The notes: a model not told the origin generated them from the letters alone. A stretch of DNA of 64,000 nucleotides from Algoriphagus alkaliphilus (GCF_900103735.1 NZ_FMXE01000011.1:62001-126000); one strand, 5' to 3'. Positions 1 through 8,293 are shown, counted from the first letter of the stretch. Translations and numbers: made by a program.

Positions 1-818
1 CCAACTCGGTATTTGTGGATTGCACGGCTAGTCTGGAAGTAGCTGATACCTATTCCCGAATACTGGAAGCAAAGGTTGGAATCGTCACGCCGAATAAAAA
101 GGCCAATTCCGGTTCAATGGATCAGTATCGCGCATTAAAGCGAATTGCCAAACGGCGGGGAGTGAATTTCTTATACGAAACCAACGTAGCAGCCGGGCTG
201 CCGGTGATCAATACGCTGCAGGATTTGATGCTTTCTGGCGATCGGGTAATTCGGATAGAAGCAGTATTGAGTGGCTCAATGAATTTTATTTTCTCTGAAC
301 TGGAAAACGGGGTCCCTTTTTCAGAAGTCGTAAAAATCGCAAAGGAAAAAGGCTATACCGAACCAGATCCCAGAGATGACCTCAGTGGAATGGATGTGGC
401 TCGGAAAATCCTTATCCTCGGTCGTGAAGCAGAACAGGAGTTGGAATTTGATGACATTACCATTCAAAGTATGGTTCCGGCAGATTGTCGGACGAAATCT
501 TCCGTGGATGAATTCTTCGAAAAGCTAAAAGGACACGATGTTGATTTCGCCAAGCTTCTAGCAGATGCCAAGGCAAAGGGAGAAAAGCTCCGCTTTATGG
601 CAACATTGGAAGACGGAAAAGCCAAGGTAGGCTTGAAGTCATTGCCAGAGTCACATCCTTTTTCCAGTCTGAAGGGAAGTGACAACATGATTTTACTGAC
701 AACGGAACGCTATCACGATCGACCGATGATCATCCGTGGTCCGGGTGCTGGTGCGGACGTGACTGCCGCAGGTGTATTTGCAGATGTGATCCGAATCGGT
801 AACTATACTCGGGAATAA
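1..818 (+). CDS. thrA: Homoserine dehydrogenase part of bifunctional ThrA (3' part only)
   Basis: The reading frame is open from base 3 and the start lies upstream of the window; about 271 residues remain. It matches the catalytic part of homoserine dehydrogenase: VFVDCTAS at the window edge, then NVAAGLPVI, the substrate-domain signature of the family. The enzyme reduces aspartate semialdehyde to homoserine in threonine/methionine synthesis. In Bacteroidota this domain is usually fused behind an aspartate kinase, so thrA is likely, but the kinase half cannot be seen. The stop TAA overlaps the thrB start by one base (TAATG), which implies translational coupling in a thrABC operon. Confidence 0.9.
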   Translation, partial: NSVFVDCTASLEVADTYSRILEAKVGIVTPNKKANSGSMDQYRALKRIAKRRGVNFLYETNVAAGLPVINTLQDLMLSGDRVIRIEAVLSGSMNFIFSELENGVPFSEVVKIAKEKGYTEPDPRDDLSGMDVARKILILGREAEQELEFDDITIQSMVPADCRTKSSVDEFFEKLKGHDVDFAKLLADAKAKGEKLRFMATLEDGKAKVGLKSLPESHPFSSLKGSDNMILLTTERYHDRPMIIRGPGAGADVTAAGVFADVIRIGNYTRE

Positions 819-1747
819 TGCAATCGGTCAAAGCTTTTGCTCCCGCCACTGTGGCCAATGTGTCCTGCGGATTCGATATTCTCGGATTTGCCATTGATGC
901 GATGGGTGATGTAGTTGAAGTCCAACTCAAAGATGGGCCAGGACTGCGTGTTATTTCCATTGAAGGAGACGGAGGCAGGCTACCCTATGAGGTTGAAAAA
1001 AATACCTGTACCGTTGCGATTCAAGCGATGTTGGATGAATTGGGGCAGGAAGTGGGGATGAACATCATGCTGAAAAAAGGACTGCCTTTGGGCTCGGGAA
1101 TGGGTTCCAGTGCAGCGAGTGCTGTTGCGGCTTTGGTGGCAGCAAATCATTTGCTTGGGGAGCCTTTTGAAAAAAAGAACTTGCTTCCTTTTGCGATAGT
1201 AGCTGAAAAAGCAGCTTGTGGTGCAGGTCATGCGGATAATGTCGCTCCGAGTTTGCTTGGTGGATTTGTCCTGATCCGGGATTACCATCCTTTGGATGTG
1301 ATCAAACTACACGTGCCCCAAGGCTTGCACTGCACCTTGCTTCATCCGCATTTTGAATTGAAAACCTCCGATTCCCGGTCGGTTTTGAGAGATTCGGTGT
1401 CCTTGAAGCATTCCACAATACAATCGGGCAATGTGGCTGGACTGATTGCAGGATTGTTTCAGGAAGACTTTGACTTAATTGGCAGATCGCTTCGGGATGT
1501 AATTGCCGAACCTTATCGCGCTACTTTGATCCCCGGTTTTTACGAAGTGAAGGAAGCTGTGAAAGCTGCCGGAGCATTGGGAATGGGGATTTCGGGTTCG
1601 GGTCCCACACTATTCACACTTTCCAAAGGGGCAGAAGCCTCCGAATCCATCATCAAAGCCGCACAGGAAGTCTATGATGTCATCGGTCTTGGTGTCGATG
1701 CATATCATTCCGCTGTCAATATCCGGGGAGCTTATGTCCTCGAATAA
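818..1747 (+). CDS. thrB: Homoserine kinase
   Basis: 309 residues, the normal family length. It is a GHMP kinase: the phosphate-binding loop GLPLGSGMGSSAASA lies near residues 88-102 and the C-terminal glycine-rich GISGSGPTLF near 259-268. It phosphorylates homoserine to O-phosphohomoserine in the cytoplasm, using ATP. The ATG overlaps the thrA stop by one base, and thrC follows after 91 bases, so the three enzymes that turn aspartate semialdehyde into threonine are encoded in pathway order. Confidence 0.95.
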   Translation: MQSVKAFAPATVANVSCGFDILGFAIDAMGDVVEVQLKDGPGLRVISIEGDGGRLPYEVEKNTCTVAIQAMLDELGQEVGMNIMLKKGLPLGSGMGSSAASAVAALVAANHLLGEPFEKKNLLPFAIVAEKAACGAGHADNVAPSLLGGFVLIRDYHPLDVIKLHVPQGLHCTLLHPHFELKTSDSRSVLRDSVSLKHSTIQSGNVAGLIAGLFQEDFDLIGRSLRDVIAEPYRATLIPGFYEVKEAVKAAGALGMGISGSGPTLFTLSKGAEASESIIKAAQEVYDVIGLGVDAYHSAVNIRGAYVLE

Positions 1748-1838
1748 AAGTAAAAAAGTCAACAGACCACCGTCCACAGTCGACCGCATGAAAAGGTAGA
1801 GTTATAAAAGCCGACGACAATGATAAAAGGAACATTCC

Positions 1839-3143
1839 ATGAAGTATTTCAGTACCAATAATCCCAATCATAAAGTATCGCTCCCGGAAGCAGTCATCAA
1901 AGGACTTGCGCCTGATAACGGCTTGTACATGCCAGAGCGAATCCCCGTGTTGTCGGAAGAATTGATTGAGAAATTCTCTAAAATGAGTTTTCAGGAAATC
2001 GGTTACGCCGTGATTGGAGCTTTATTTTCTGAGGATTTGAGCGAAAGTCAGATCAGGGAATTGGTCGATCATACATTGACCTTTGATGCGCCGCTTGTGG
2101 AGGTTGAAGAAGATGTATTCAGTCTGGAGTTGTTTCATGGCCCAACCTTGGCGTTCAAAGACTTTGGGGCACGGTTTTGCTCCAAGTTGATGAGTATGTT
2201 GGTGAAGAAAAGTAGTCGCACCTTGCGGGTACTTGTTGCGACTTCTGGGGATACGGGAAGTGCGGTGGCCAATGGTTTTTTGGGAGTGGATGGGGTAGAA
2301 GTAATCATTCTATTTCCGAAAGGAAAAGTGAGTCAGCTTCAGGAAAAGCAGTTTACTACGCTAGGCCAAAATATCACGGCTTTGGAAGTGGATGGAGTTT
2401 TTGATGATTGTCAAACTCTGGTGAAGCAGGCTTTTTTGGATGCAGAACTGAATGAAAAGTTATTGTTGACCTCTGCCAATTCGATTAATATAGCACGTTG
2501 GATTCCGCAGTGTCTCTATTATTTCTATGCTTTTTCCAGGTTACCTAAGACTGGGAAGAAAGTAGTTTTTGCAGTCCCAAGTGGAAATTTTGGGAACTTA
2601 GGCGCTGGAATTTTAGCTCAGCGAATGGGTTTACCTATCGATCGCTTTGTGGCAGCTACGAATGTCAATAAGGTGATACCTGATTATTTAAACGGGGCAT
2701 TTTTTCAGGCTCAGCCTTCGATTGCCACAGTTTCCAATTCCATGGACGTGGGTAATCCTAGCAATTTCCCAAGGTTGGTCTCCTTATACCACGGTGACGA
2801 AAAGCTCTTTCGGGAAAATGTCAAAGGGTACTTCTATGATGATGCTGAGACGGTGAAAGCCATCCAAGAAATTCAGGAAAAAGGCTACATCTTAGACCCT
2901 CATGGAGCAGTGGGCTATTTGGGTTTGAAAGACTTCATGACCGAAAATTCAGGCTATGTTGGAGTATTTCTTGAAACAGCTCACCCTGGAAAATTCCGGG
3001 ATGTAGTGGAGGAAGCTTTAGGGGAAAAGCTGGAGCTGCCGGAGCGCTTGGCGGCTTTTCTGGAGGGTGAAAAAAAGGTAATTCCGATGGATAAAAGCTT
3101 TGAGGAGTTTAAGTGGTTTTTGGAGGGATTGAATCAGATTTGA
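1839..3143 (+). CDS. thrC: Threonine synthase
   Basis: 434 residues. PLP-dependent fold-type II enzyme converting O-phosphohomoserine to threonine. The PLP lysine is seen as K107 in GPTLAFKDFGARF, followed by the ATSGDTGSAVANGF phosphate-site segment; this is the long threonine synthase form. It is the last gene of the thr operon. Its final 35 bases overlap, in the opposite direction, the 3' end of the gene for an HExxH protein that begins the AT-rich accessory segment, so the two genes converge with no terminator between them. Confidence 0.95.
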   Translation: MKYFSTNNPNHKVSLPEAVIKGLAPDNGLYMPERIPVLSEELIEKFSKMSFQEIGYAVIGALFSEDLSESQIRELVDHTLTFDAPLVEVEEDVFSLELFHGPTLAFKDFGARFCSKLMSMLVKKSSRTLRVLVATSGDTGSAVANGFLGVDGVEVIILFPKGKVSQLQEKQFTTLGQNITALEVDGVFDDCQTLVKQAFLDAELNEKLLLTSANSINIARWIPQCLYYFYAFSRLPKTGKKVVFAVPSGNFGNLGAGILAQRMGLPIDRFVAATNVNKVIPDYLNGAFFQAQPSIATVSNSMDVGNPSNFPRLVSLYHGDEKLFRENVKGYFYDDAETVKAIQEIQEKGYILDPHGAVGYLGLKDFMTENSGYVGVFLETAHPGKFRDVVEEALGEKLELPERLAAFLEGEKKVIPMDKSFEEFKWFLEGLNQI

Positions 3144-4089
3144 ATTTGATAGAGTCAAAAAATCTTTCTCCAACTTTTATTAAGGTGCTATCTTGCTCTT
3201 CGAAATAAGGGAAAACATATCGTGCTAAATAGAAATTGAATTGTGAATCTACAATAAGATTATTGTGTGTTTCTATTCTATTTATCGTGTCTTTTGAATA
3301 ACCAAAAAGAATGGAATTGTTGGGTATTGAGTAAAAATCAATATTATTATATTTATTATTTTCCCTAAAAATTCTATTGGCAAAGTAGTCTACTAGGTAT
3401 GCAGAATCAATTTCACTTGGGTTAAGCTTAAGGATTATGAATTCTAATTGATTTACAATAGCGCTTTTACCATACAAAGTATCATCAGAGAATTGCCAAA
3501 CTTGAACTTTTGGTGGAGTGGGAAAAAATACAGAGACTTCATCATTAATATTGTAATGCCTTCCAAAATTATTTAAGGAATCAATTTTATATTCCCAATA
3601 GGCTTGCATTAATTTGTTTCTGCTGTGATTAGACTCCGAATCATATTTTCCTTGTAAGTAGTTTAGTTTTTCCTGATAAATACCTAGTTTGGTCAGGGAT
3701 GTATTTCTATCGTAACCATAGAAATTTATTTTTTCATTAAGATCCTTTGCAATTGCTTTTGCTAGTTTAACATGGTACAGTTCATGAATAAATAATGATT
3801 TATCTGGGTTATTGAATTTTTCTCTAATCCAAGAGGAATGTCTGTCGATATAGGTCCGAACTTCTGGATCTTGGCTATTGAGCAAAGTTAGTCCAGTTTT
3901 TATTCCTGCATCATGTCGCGTCCAGATTTCAGCAACTCTCATAAAGTCTTCAGGTGCTAGATCTGTCGAATCTGTTATGATTTTATATCTGTAAAGAGCT
4001 TGCTCTTTTCTATCGTTTTTATATATAGAAAGAATTGATATATAAATTAATAATATTATCGCTGTTATAATTTTTATTTTACTTTTCAT
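3109..4089 (-). CDS. Membrane-anchored HExxH protein, DUF922-like putative metalloprotease
   Basis: 326 residues. Residues 7-23 form one hydrophobic helix with no lipobox or clear cleavage site, so the rest is probably periplasmic and membrane-tethered. An HELYH motif (H102, E103, H106; HExxH) is followed about 45 residues on by KYDSESNHSRN (150-158) and QAYWEYKID. That spacing and the YD-x-E-x-NH pattern resemble the DUF922 family of putative zinc proteases; this is my recognition, not a search result. The C-terminal 150 residues are unlike anything I know. The start overlaps the upstream four-helix membrane protein by 11 bases, suggesting a functional pair. The gene is strikingly AT-rich compared with thrC, and its last codons are antisense to thrC, hinting at an acquired segment. 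Confidence 0.7.
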   Translation of the reverse strand: MKSKIKIITAIILLIYISILSIYKNDRKEQALYRYKIITDSTDLAPEDFMRVAEIWTRHDAGIKTGLTLLNSQDPEVRTYIDRHSSWIREKFNNPDKSLFIHELYHVKLAKAIAKDLNEKINFYGYDRNTSLTKLGIYQEKLNYLQGKYDSESNHSRNKLMQAYWEYKIDSLNNFGRHYNINDEVSVFFPTPPKVQVWQFSDDTLYGKSAIVNQLEFIILKLNPSEIDSAYLVDYFANRIFRENNKYNNIDFYSIPNNSILFGYSKDTINRIETHNNLIVDSQFNFYLARYVFPYFEEQDSTLIKVGERFFDSIKFKSDSIPPKTT

Positions 4090-4486
4090 TTTTAACCAGT
4101 CTTAATAAAAAGTTGATTGAGATGCTGAATACAATCTCTGAGACGAATACACAAATAAATAGAAGAGTAATCAGGTTGTTTGCACTTCCGATTTTATAGA
4201 ATATGTTATTGATTTTTAATATCGTGAAAAGCAATAAAAAAGTTATTAATATAAAGAGAAGGTCATGTGTAATTCTTCCGAGTGAGTTGTTTTTCTTCTG
4301 ATGATCCTTCCAATAGATAATGTGCATGATGGAAATTGGAATAAAGAAAGTTAAAAGAATAGTAAAAAACAGATTGCTTTTGGTTACTTCTAGTTGAAGG
4401 CTAAAGATTATTGAAATCGAAATCAGACTTGCTATAAATGCACTGAGCATGTCTTTGTAGGAAAAATTTTTAAAATAGTAATTCAT
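4079..4486 (-). CDS. Small four-helix membrane protein of unknown function
   Basis: 135 residues with four hydrophobic stretches, roughly at 12-32, 36-58, 70-90 and 98-125, separated by short lysine-rich loops. I recognise no family. It starts 18 bases after the stop of the fic gene and overlaps the downstream HExxH gene by 11 bases, so it probably sits in the middle of a three-gene operon. A plausible but unproven role is a membrane partner or substrate of the protease-like protein. Base composition is very AT-rich, like its downstream neighbour. Confidence 0.6.
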   Translation of the reverse strand: MNYYFKNFSYKDMLSAFIASLISISIIFSLQLEVTKSNLFFTILLTFFIPISIMHIIYWKDHQKKNNSLGRITHDLLFILITFLLLFTILKINNIFYKIGSANNLITLLFICVFVSEIVFSISINFLLRLVKNEK

Positions 4487-4504
4487 TTCCTTTTTATCTG
4501 AATT

Positions 4505-5470
4505 TTAAACTACTGAATACCTCGTCTGATTCCCAACTCCCTCAGCTTTAAGAATTCCATTTTCAACAGCCTTTTTCAAATCCCGACTGGCCGTTGCAGT
4601 CGAGATTGTCCAAAAAACTTCCATGTATTCCTTTCGAGTAAACTGATTTTTGCCAAAAGATAAAAAGTAAGTTATCCGATCTTCAGAATTCATTGGCTTA
4701 CCGTGAATTTTTAACAGATTACACAAGGCCTCATCGATGATTTGTAGCATGTATTCAATAAATACTGTCGATTTGCCTGATTTATCGCTTTCGGCAAGGG
4801 CTAGATAGTAATCGTTTTGAGTTTTGCTGATGAGCGTTTCGAACGGCAGGGATTCAAAAATGGGGTATTTTTCTTTAAGGATCACAGTTTGCCAGAGTCT
4901 GCCCATCCGGCCATTTCCGTCGAGAAATGGATGGATAAATTCTAACTCGTAATGAAAAACGCAGCTTTTAATCAAATCGAGTTCATTGTTTTCTTTAAGA
5001 TACCGGAATAGATCTTTCATTAACCCCGGGACATTTTCAGCAGGTGGTGCAAGATGTGCCACTTGAGATCCTTTTACCACCCCAACTCCCCGAGTTCTGT
5101 ACTTTCCGGGATTTTCCATTAATCCAGTCATCAGGGTTTTATGTGCTGTGAGAAAAGTCTTTTCAGAACCCATTCTAAGCGTATCAATATTCTCATATAC
5201 TGCAATCGCATTTTTGACCTCGAGAATATCTTTTTCGGGTCCGATCACGCGCCTGTTGTCCACTATGGCTGTGATTTGTTCTTCACTCAGCGTATTTCCT
5301 TCAATTTGAAGCGAAGATTGGATGGTTTTGATCTGATTTTGTTTTCGGAGTTGGGGAGAAGGTTTGCTTAGAAAAAGTGCATTTGCCTCGCCAATTCTCT
5401 CAGAAATAGAGCTTACCCATCTCAAGATCTCAGGGGTGATATCATAGGGAGGCTTCATTGATAGTATCAT
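4505..5470 (-). CDS. Fic family protein (AMP-transferase) with N-terminal inhibitory helix
   Basis: 321 residues. The Fic core motif HPFLDGNGRMGR is intact at 180-191, with the catalytic histidine H180; such enzymes transfer AMP or another nucleotide moiety to target proteins. Near residues 53-58 SLQIEG fits the (S/T)xxxE(G/N) inhibitory helix, so activity is probably auto-inhibited (class II). The last 70 residues (YFLSFGKNQFTRKEYMEV onwards) look like a winged helix and could bind DNA. Two starts are possible: M1 at 5470 and M5 at 5458. A perfect palindrome at 5459-5482 overlaps the first and lies directly upstream of the second, favouring 5458 and autoregulation. The membrane protein and HExxH genes follow closely. 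Confidence 0.88.
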   Translation of the reverse strand: MILSMKPPYDITPEILRWVSSISERIGEANALFLSKPSPQLRKQNQIKTIQSSLQIEGNTLSEEQITAIVDNRRVIGPEKDILEVKNAIAVYENIDTLRMGSEKTFLTAHKTLMTGLMENPGKYRTRGVGVVKGSQVAHLAPPAENVPGLMKDLFRYLKENNELDLIKSCVFHYELEFIHPFLDGNGRMGRLWQTVILKEKYPIFESLPFETLISKTQNDYYLALAESDKSGKSTVFIEYMLQIIDEALCNLLKIHGKPMNSEDRITYFLSFGKNQFTRKEYMEVFWTISTATASRDLKKAVENGILKAEGVGNQTRYSVV

Positions 5471-5482
5471 TTGATACTATCA
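5459..5482. promoter_or_regulatory. Perfect palindrome at the fic start, candidate operator
   Basis: Two 11-base arms, TGATAGTATCA (5459-5469) and TGATACTATCA (5472-5482), are exact reverse complements around a 2-base spacer. The site overlaps the first possible ATG of fic and abuts the second. No T-run follows, so it is not a terminator. Its placement suits a repressor binding over the translation/transcription start; the winged helix at the C-terminus of the Fic protein makes autoregulation the simplest idea. Confidence 0.6.
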
Positions 5483-5531
5483 AAGGTAGTGTCATGATGT
5501 TATTTTTCCCTTAAATCTTATGAAAAAATGG

Positions 5532-5936
5532 TTAGATCAGTTCCCAGGGCTCAAAAACAGGGATTTGACTTAATCCAAATTCTTTTTTGTTTCTGGTAAT
5601 AATCCCTTGAATGCCTTCGATACTCGCTGCACAAAAATGCTGGACTCCGTCTTCCAAGTCTTTAAAATCCGAGGCTAAGGCTTGTTGGATATGGTCTTTT
5701 ATAGTCGGTTGGATTTCTAGAAATTTAATGATCCTACTGATTTTTGAACGGGATTCACTTCCTCCTATTTCTTTGGAGAGAATGTAATAGCTGGTCAAAA
5801 TTGAGTTGTCTGAAGTCCAAAGAATCCATTCTTTCTGGAGTGATTTATTGAGGATTTGCATAGCAAACTTTCCGAATGGCTCTCGATTGGCTAAAAAGTC
5901 AACAAGGATATTTGTATCCAAAAAGTAGTGGTTCAT
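5532..5936 (-). CDS. PIN-domain ribonuclease toxin (VapC type)
   Basis: 134 residues, typical PIN toxin length. The N-terminus YFLDTNILVDFL carries the first acidic residue (D7); further acidic residues appear in SDFKDLEDGVQHF, where the family has its second and third metal ligands. PIN toxins cut RNA, usually tRNA or rRNA, until neutralised by a cognate antitoxin. The gene overlaps the upstream antitoxin by 4 bases (ATGA), the standard type II toxin-antitoxin layout. It lies just upstream of fic in the same direction, in an accessory segment. Confidence 0.85.
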   Translation of the reverse strand: MNHYFLDTNILVDFLANREPFGKFAMQILNKSLQKEWILWTSDNSILTSYYILSKEIGGSESRSKISRIIKFLEIQPTIKDHIQQALASDFKDLEDGVQHFCAASIEGIQGIITRNKKEFGLSQIPVFEPWELI

Positions 5937-6184
5937 TTCAGGTATTTTTCGCTAAGAATTTTTCTGATTTGTTCCTTTTCATTGAAATCTGAGGGAAGTT
6001 TTATAGCTCCAAAAAGTCCTTGGAATTCTTTTGGTATTTCCAATTGCTCATCTTCAGCCTTTTTAATTTTAGTTGAAAGATAGTTTTCTATCATTTCTGA
6101 AAGGCTTTTTCCAGAGGAATTTGCGAGTTCCTTTGCCTTTTCAATGATTGATTTTTCGATGGTGAGTGTCAATTTTGTTTTCAT
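5933..6184 (-). CDS. Antitoxin of the PIN toxin (DUF6364-like)
   Basis: About 83 residues beginning MKTKLTLTIEKSIIEKAKELANSSG, a ribbon-helix-helix-like N-terminus typical of small antitoxins (resembles DUF6364). The acidic, charged C-terminus probably wraps the toxin. I choose the ATG at 6184 instead of the in-frame one at 6196, because the family begins MKTKLT and because an ACACGTGT palindrome at 6186-6193 would otherwise lie within the coding sequence. Overlaps the toxin by 4 bases. Confidence 0.8.
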   Translation of the reverse strand: MKTKLTLTIEKSIIEKAKELANSSGKSLSEMIENYLSTKIKKAEDEQLEIPKEFQGLFGAIKLPSDFNEKEQIRKILSEKYLK

Positions 6185-6185
6185 A

Positions 6186-6215
6186 ACACGTGTCATTATT
6201 CCGAAATATACGTGT
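6186..6215. promoter_or_regulatory. ACACGTGT palindrome plus half-site, candidate vapBC operator
   Basis: The palindrome ACACGTGT (6186-6193) sits one base upstream of the chosen antitoxin start, and ACGTGT recurs at 6210-6215, about two helical turns away. RHH antitoxins commonly repress their own operon through such short palindromes. This is inferred from position only. Confidence 0.4.
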
Positions 6216-6320
6216 ATTTATTTTTCTGGTTTAAATTGATTTAAAGTTTCTTGATTTAGGAATTCTAAATACGATTTTCTCGACTCTCCTCACTATTTTC
6301 GGTCAGTCCCAAACTTAATT

Positions 6321-6614
6321 AACAATGACTCAATCGTTTTCGCATTCTTAGTGCTAGGTCTCGCCTTTTCTTGTTCCCAACCCAAAGATAAGGTTCAGAC
6401 TGAGGCCGAACCTGAAACTTCAATATACCTTCATGCTCCTTTAGTACAGAACATCTACACGGCAGACCCTTCAGGACATGTTTTTGAGGGCAAGTGGTAT
6501 CTCTTCTATCACGATACAGAGCTCTCTGGAAAAACCCCGCTTCGCAACATCAAAATGGCGGAACTGAAACATCTGCCGGATGGGAAAATAGAATCGATAA
6601 AATCATTGAAGTAA
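6321..6614 (+). pseudogene. GH43-type glycosidase remnant, internal deletion
   Basis: A frame of about 97 residues joins the two ends of a family 43 glycoside hydrolase. The N-terminus is a lipoprotein signal (AFLVLGLAFSC) followed by VQNIYTADPSGHVFEGK, whose aspartate matches the GH43 catalytic base. It then runs straight into WYLFYHDTELSGK and LRNIKMAEL, which in intact enzymes lie near the C-terminus, some 250 or more residues later. The other catalytic residues are therefore missing. The natural start also seems lost: the frame is open upstream of the GTG at 6351, while the nearby ATG at 6325 is out of frame and stops at once. Probably a deletion between similar GK-W/V-Y-L segments. Confidence 0.65.
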
Positions 6615-6635
6615 GTGGATGCTGGGATATCGGCC

Positions 6636-7610
6636 TTACTTTTTTCGCTCAATGGTATAGCTTACCAAATCGCGTAGGGAGGTTTTGTATTCGGAGTCGG
6701 AAAAATCATTTAGGATAGATAAAGCCTCCTGATAGAACCCATTCATTTTTTCTTTGGCGTAGTCCAATCCCCCGCTTTTTTTTACAAAGTCGATTACTTC
6801 ATTTACCGCTTTTTTGTCTTCTGAGCGATTTCGGATCAGGTAAATGATCTTCTTTTTAGTCAACCAATCGGAGTTTCGCAACGCATAGATTAGCGGAAGA
6901 GTCATTTTCTTTTCTTTGATGTCGATGCCGACAGGCTTGCCGATTTCGTCTTCGCCAAAGTCAAACAAGTCGTCTTTGATCTGAAAGGCCATTCCGACTT
7001 TTTCGCCAAAAAGCCGCATTTTTTCGATGGCTGTGGCGTCATTGCCCACACTGGAAGCTCCTACGGAACAGCAGGAAGCTATCAAGCTTGCGGTCTTTTT
7101 CCGGATGATATCATAGTAAACTTCCTCATCCACGTCCAGTTTTCGCGCTTTGTAGCTTTGGAGGAGTTCACCTTCCGACATTTCTTTGACAGCGTTGGAC
7201 ACGATGCGAAGAAGATGAAAGTCCCCATGATCCACGCTCAACAATAGCCCACGCGAGAGTAGGTAGTCACCGACTAAAACTGCGATTTTGTTTTTCCAAA
7301 GGGCATTAATTGAAAAAAAGCCGCGTCTGTAGTTGGCATCATCGACAACGTCATCATGTACCAGTGTTGCTGTATGCAGCAATTCAATCAATGCCGCTCC
7401 ACGATGTGTCGATTCGTTTATTTCACCGCATACCCCTGCTGTCAAAAAAACGAACATTGGTCGCATCTGCTTGCCTTTTCGCTTGACGATGTAATTGGTG
7501 ATGTGGTCCAGAAGTTTGACCTTACTTTTCATGAAGTCCCTGAACTTATGCTCGAACTGGGCCATTTCGGCTTCGACGGGAACTTGTATTTGTTTGAGGT
7601 CTTTTTTCAT
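6636..7610 (-). CDS. Trans-polyprenyl diphosphate synthase
   Basis: 324 residues from the ATG at 7610. The two aspartate-rich motifs of the family are present: HDDVVDDANYRRG (first DD at 86-87) and QIKDDLFDFGED near 210. It elongates allylic diphosphates with isopentenyl diphosphate to make a long chain, probably the side chain of menaquinone (octaprenyl type), though chain length cannot be read from sequence. An in-frame ATG at 7730 would add 40 residues unlike the family, so I reject it. Its 3' end closely faces the GH43 remnant. Confidence 0.9.
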   Translation of the reverse strand: MKKDLKQIQVPVEAEMAQFEHKFRDFMKSKVKLLDHITNYIVKRKGKQMRPMFVFLTAGVCGEINESTHRGAALIELLHTATLVHDDVVDDANYRRGFFSINALWKNKIAVLVGDYLLSRGLLLSVDHGDFHLLRIVSNAVKEMSEGELLQSYKARKLDVDEEVYYDIIRKKTASLIASCCSVGASSVGNDATAIEKMRLFGEKVGMAFQIKDDLFDFGEDEIGKPVGIDIKEKKMTLPLIYALRNSDWLTKKKIIYLIRNRSEDKKAVNEVIDFVKKSGGLDYAKEKMNGFYQEALSILNDFSDSEYKTSLRDLVSYTIERKK

Positions 7611-7764
7611 CAGTGAATGATGTCGTAAAAATAATACCCTTTCGTTCTTGGGCAAGGGAATCTCTTCATACTGTTCATCAAACACTGTGAATTTGAGAAT
7701 CGTTTTCGGTTTTTTTGTAATTTGTATCAATCACCCCTAATACTAAACCAAATACAGCCTGAAC

Positions 7765-8247
7765 ATGATGAAAAATATTAAAATTGAGATTAAATGGGGA
7801 ATCCTCTTTGTCCTTGTTGGATTGATTTGGATGGTTTTCGAAAAAGCAATGGGATGGCATGATGTTCACATCGATAAACATGAAACTTACACGCTGTTTA
7901 TGGCCCCGATTGCCATATCAATTTATGTTTTTGCCCTTCTGGACAAAAAACGAAATTTCTTCGGAGGAAAAATGTCCTATAAGCAGGGTTTTATTGCCGG
8001 ATTGATAATTACGCTGGTTGTGTTCCTGCTCAGCCCACTAAGTCAATACATCACGAGCACATATATTACTCCGGATTATTTCAATAATGCTATCGATTAT
8101 TCTGTTTCCTCCGGAAAAATGGAGCGGCAGGCAGCGGAAGATTATTTCAATCTTAAAAGTTACATGATGCAGGCAATGATAGGAGCTGCGATAATGGGAT
8201 TGATAACTGCAGCGATTGTAGCATTTTTTGTCCGCACAAAATCCTGA
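7765..8247 (+). CDS. DUF4199-like four-helix membrane protein
   Basis: About 160 residues with four transmembrane stretches (about 10-28, 42-58, 75-95, 132-155) and the MSYKQGFIAGLIITLVVFLLSP block that I associate with the DUF4199 family common in Bacteroidota. Function unknown. The start may be either of two adjacent ATGs (7765, 7768). It is transcribed divergently from the polyprenyl synthase and is followed by a hairpin at 8252-8287. Confidence 0.75.
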   Translation: MMKNIKIEIKWGILFVLVGLIWMVFEKAMGWHDVHIDKHETYTLFMAPIAISIYVFALLDKKRNFFGGKMSYKQGFIAGLIITLVVFLLSPLSQYITSTYITPDYFNNAIDYSVSSGKMERQAAEDYFNLKSYMMQAMIGAAIMGLITAAIVAFFVRTKS

Positions 8248-8251
8248 CTAC

Positions 8252-8287
8252 TTGCCCTTTCTAATAGTATTCAGTTAGAAAGGGCAA
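8252..8287 (+). terminator. Hairpin terminator after the DUF4199-like gene
   Basis: A perfect 13-base stem, TTGCCCTTTCTAA (8252-8264) with TTAGAAAGGGCAA (8275-8287), loop of 10, followed by TTT. The weak T-run makes termination less certain than the structure. Confidence 0.6.
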
Positions 8288-8293
8288 TTTAGC

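Noticed and set aside
1748..1838. Attenuator between thrB and thrC
   Set aside because: No stable hairpin with a T-run; only micro-repeats and an A-rich tract were seen.
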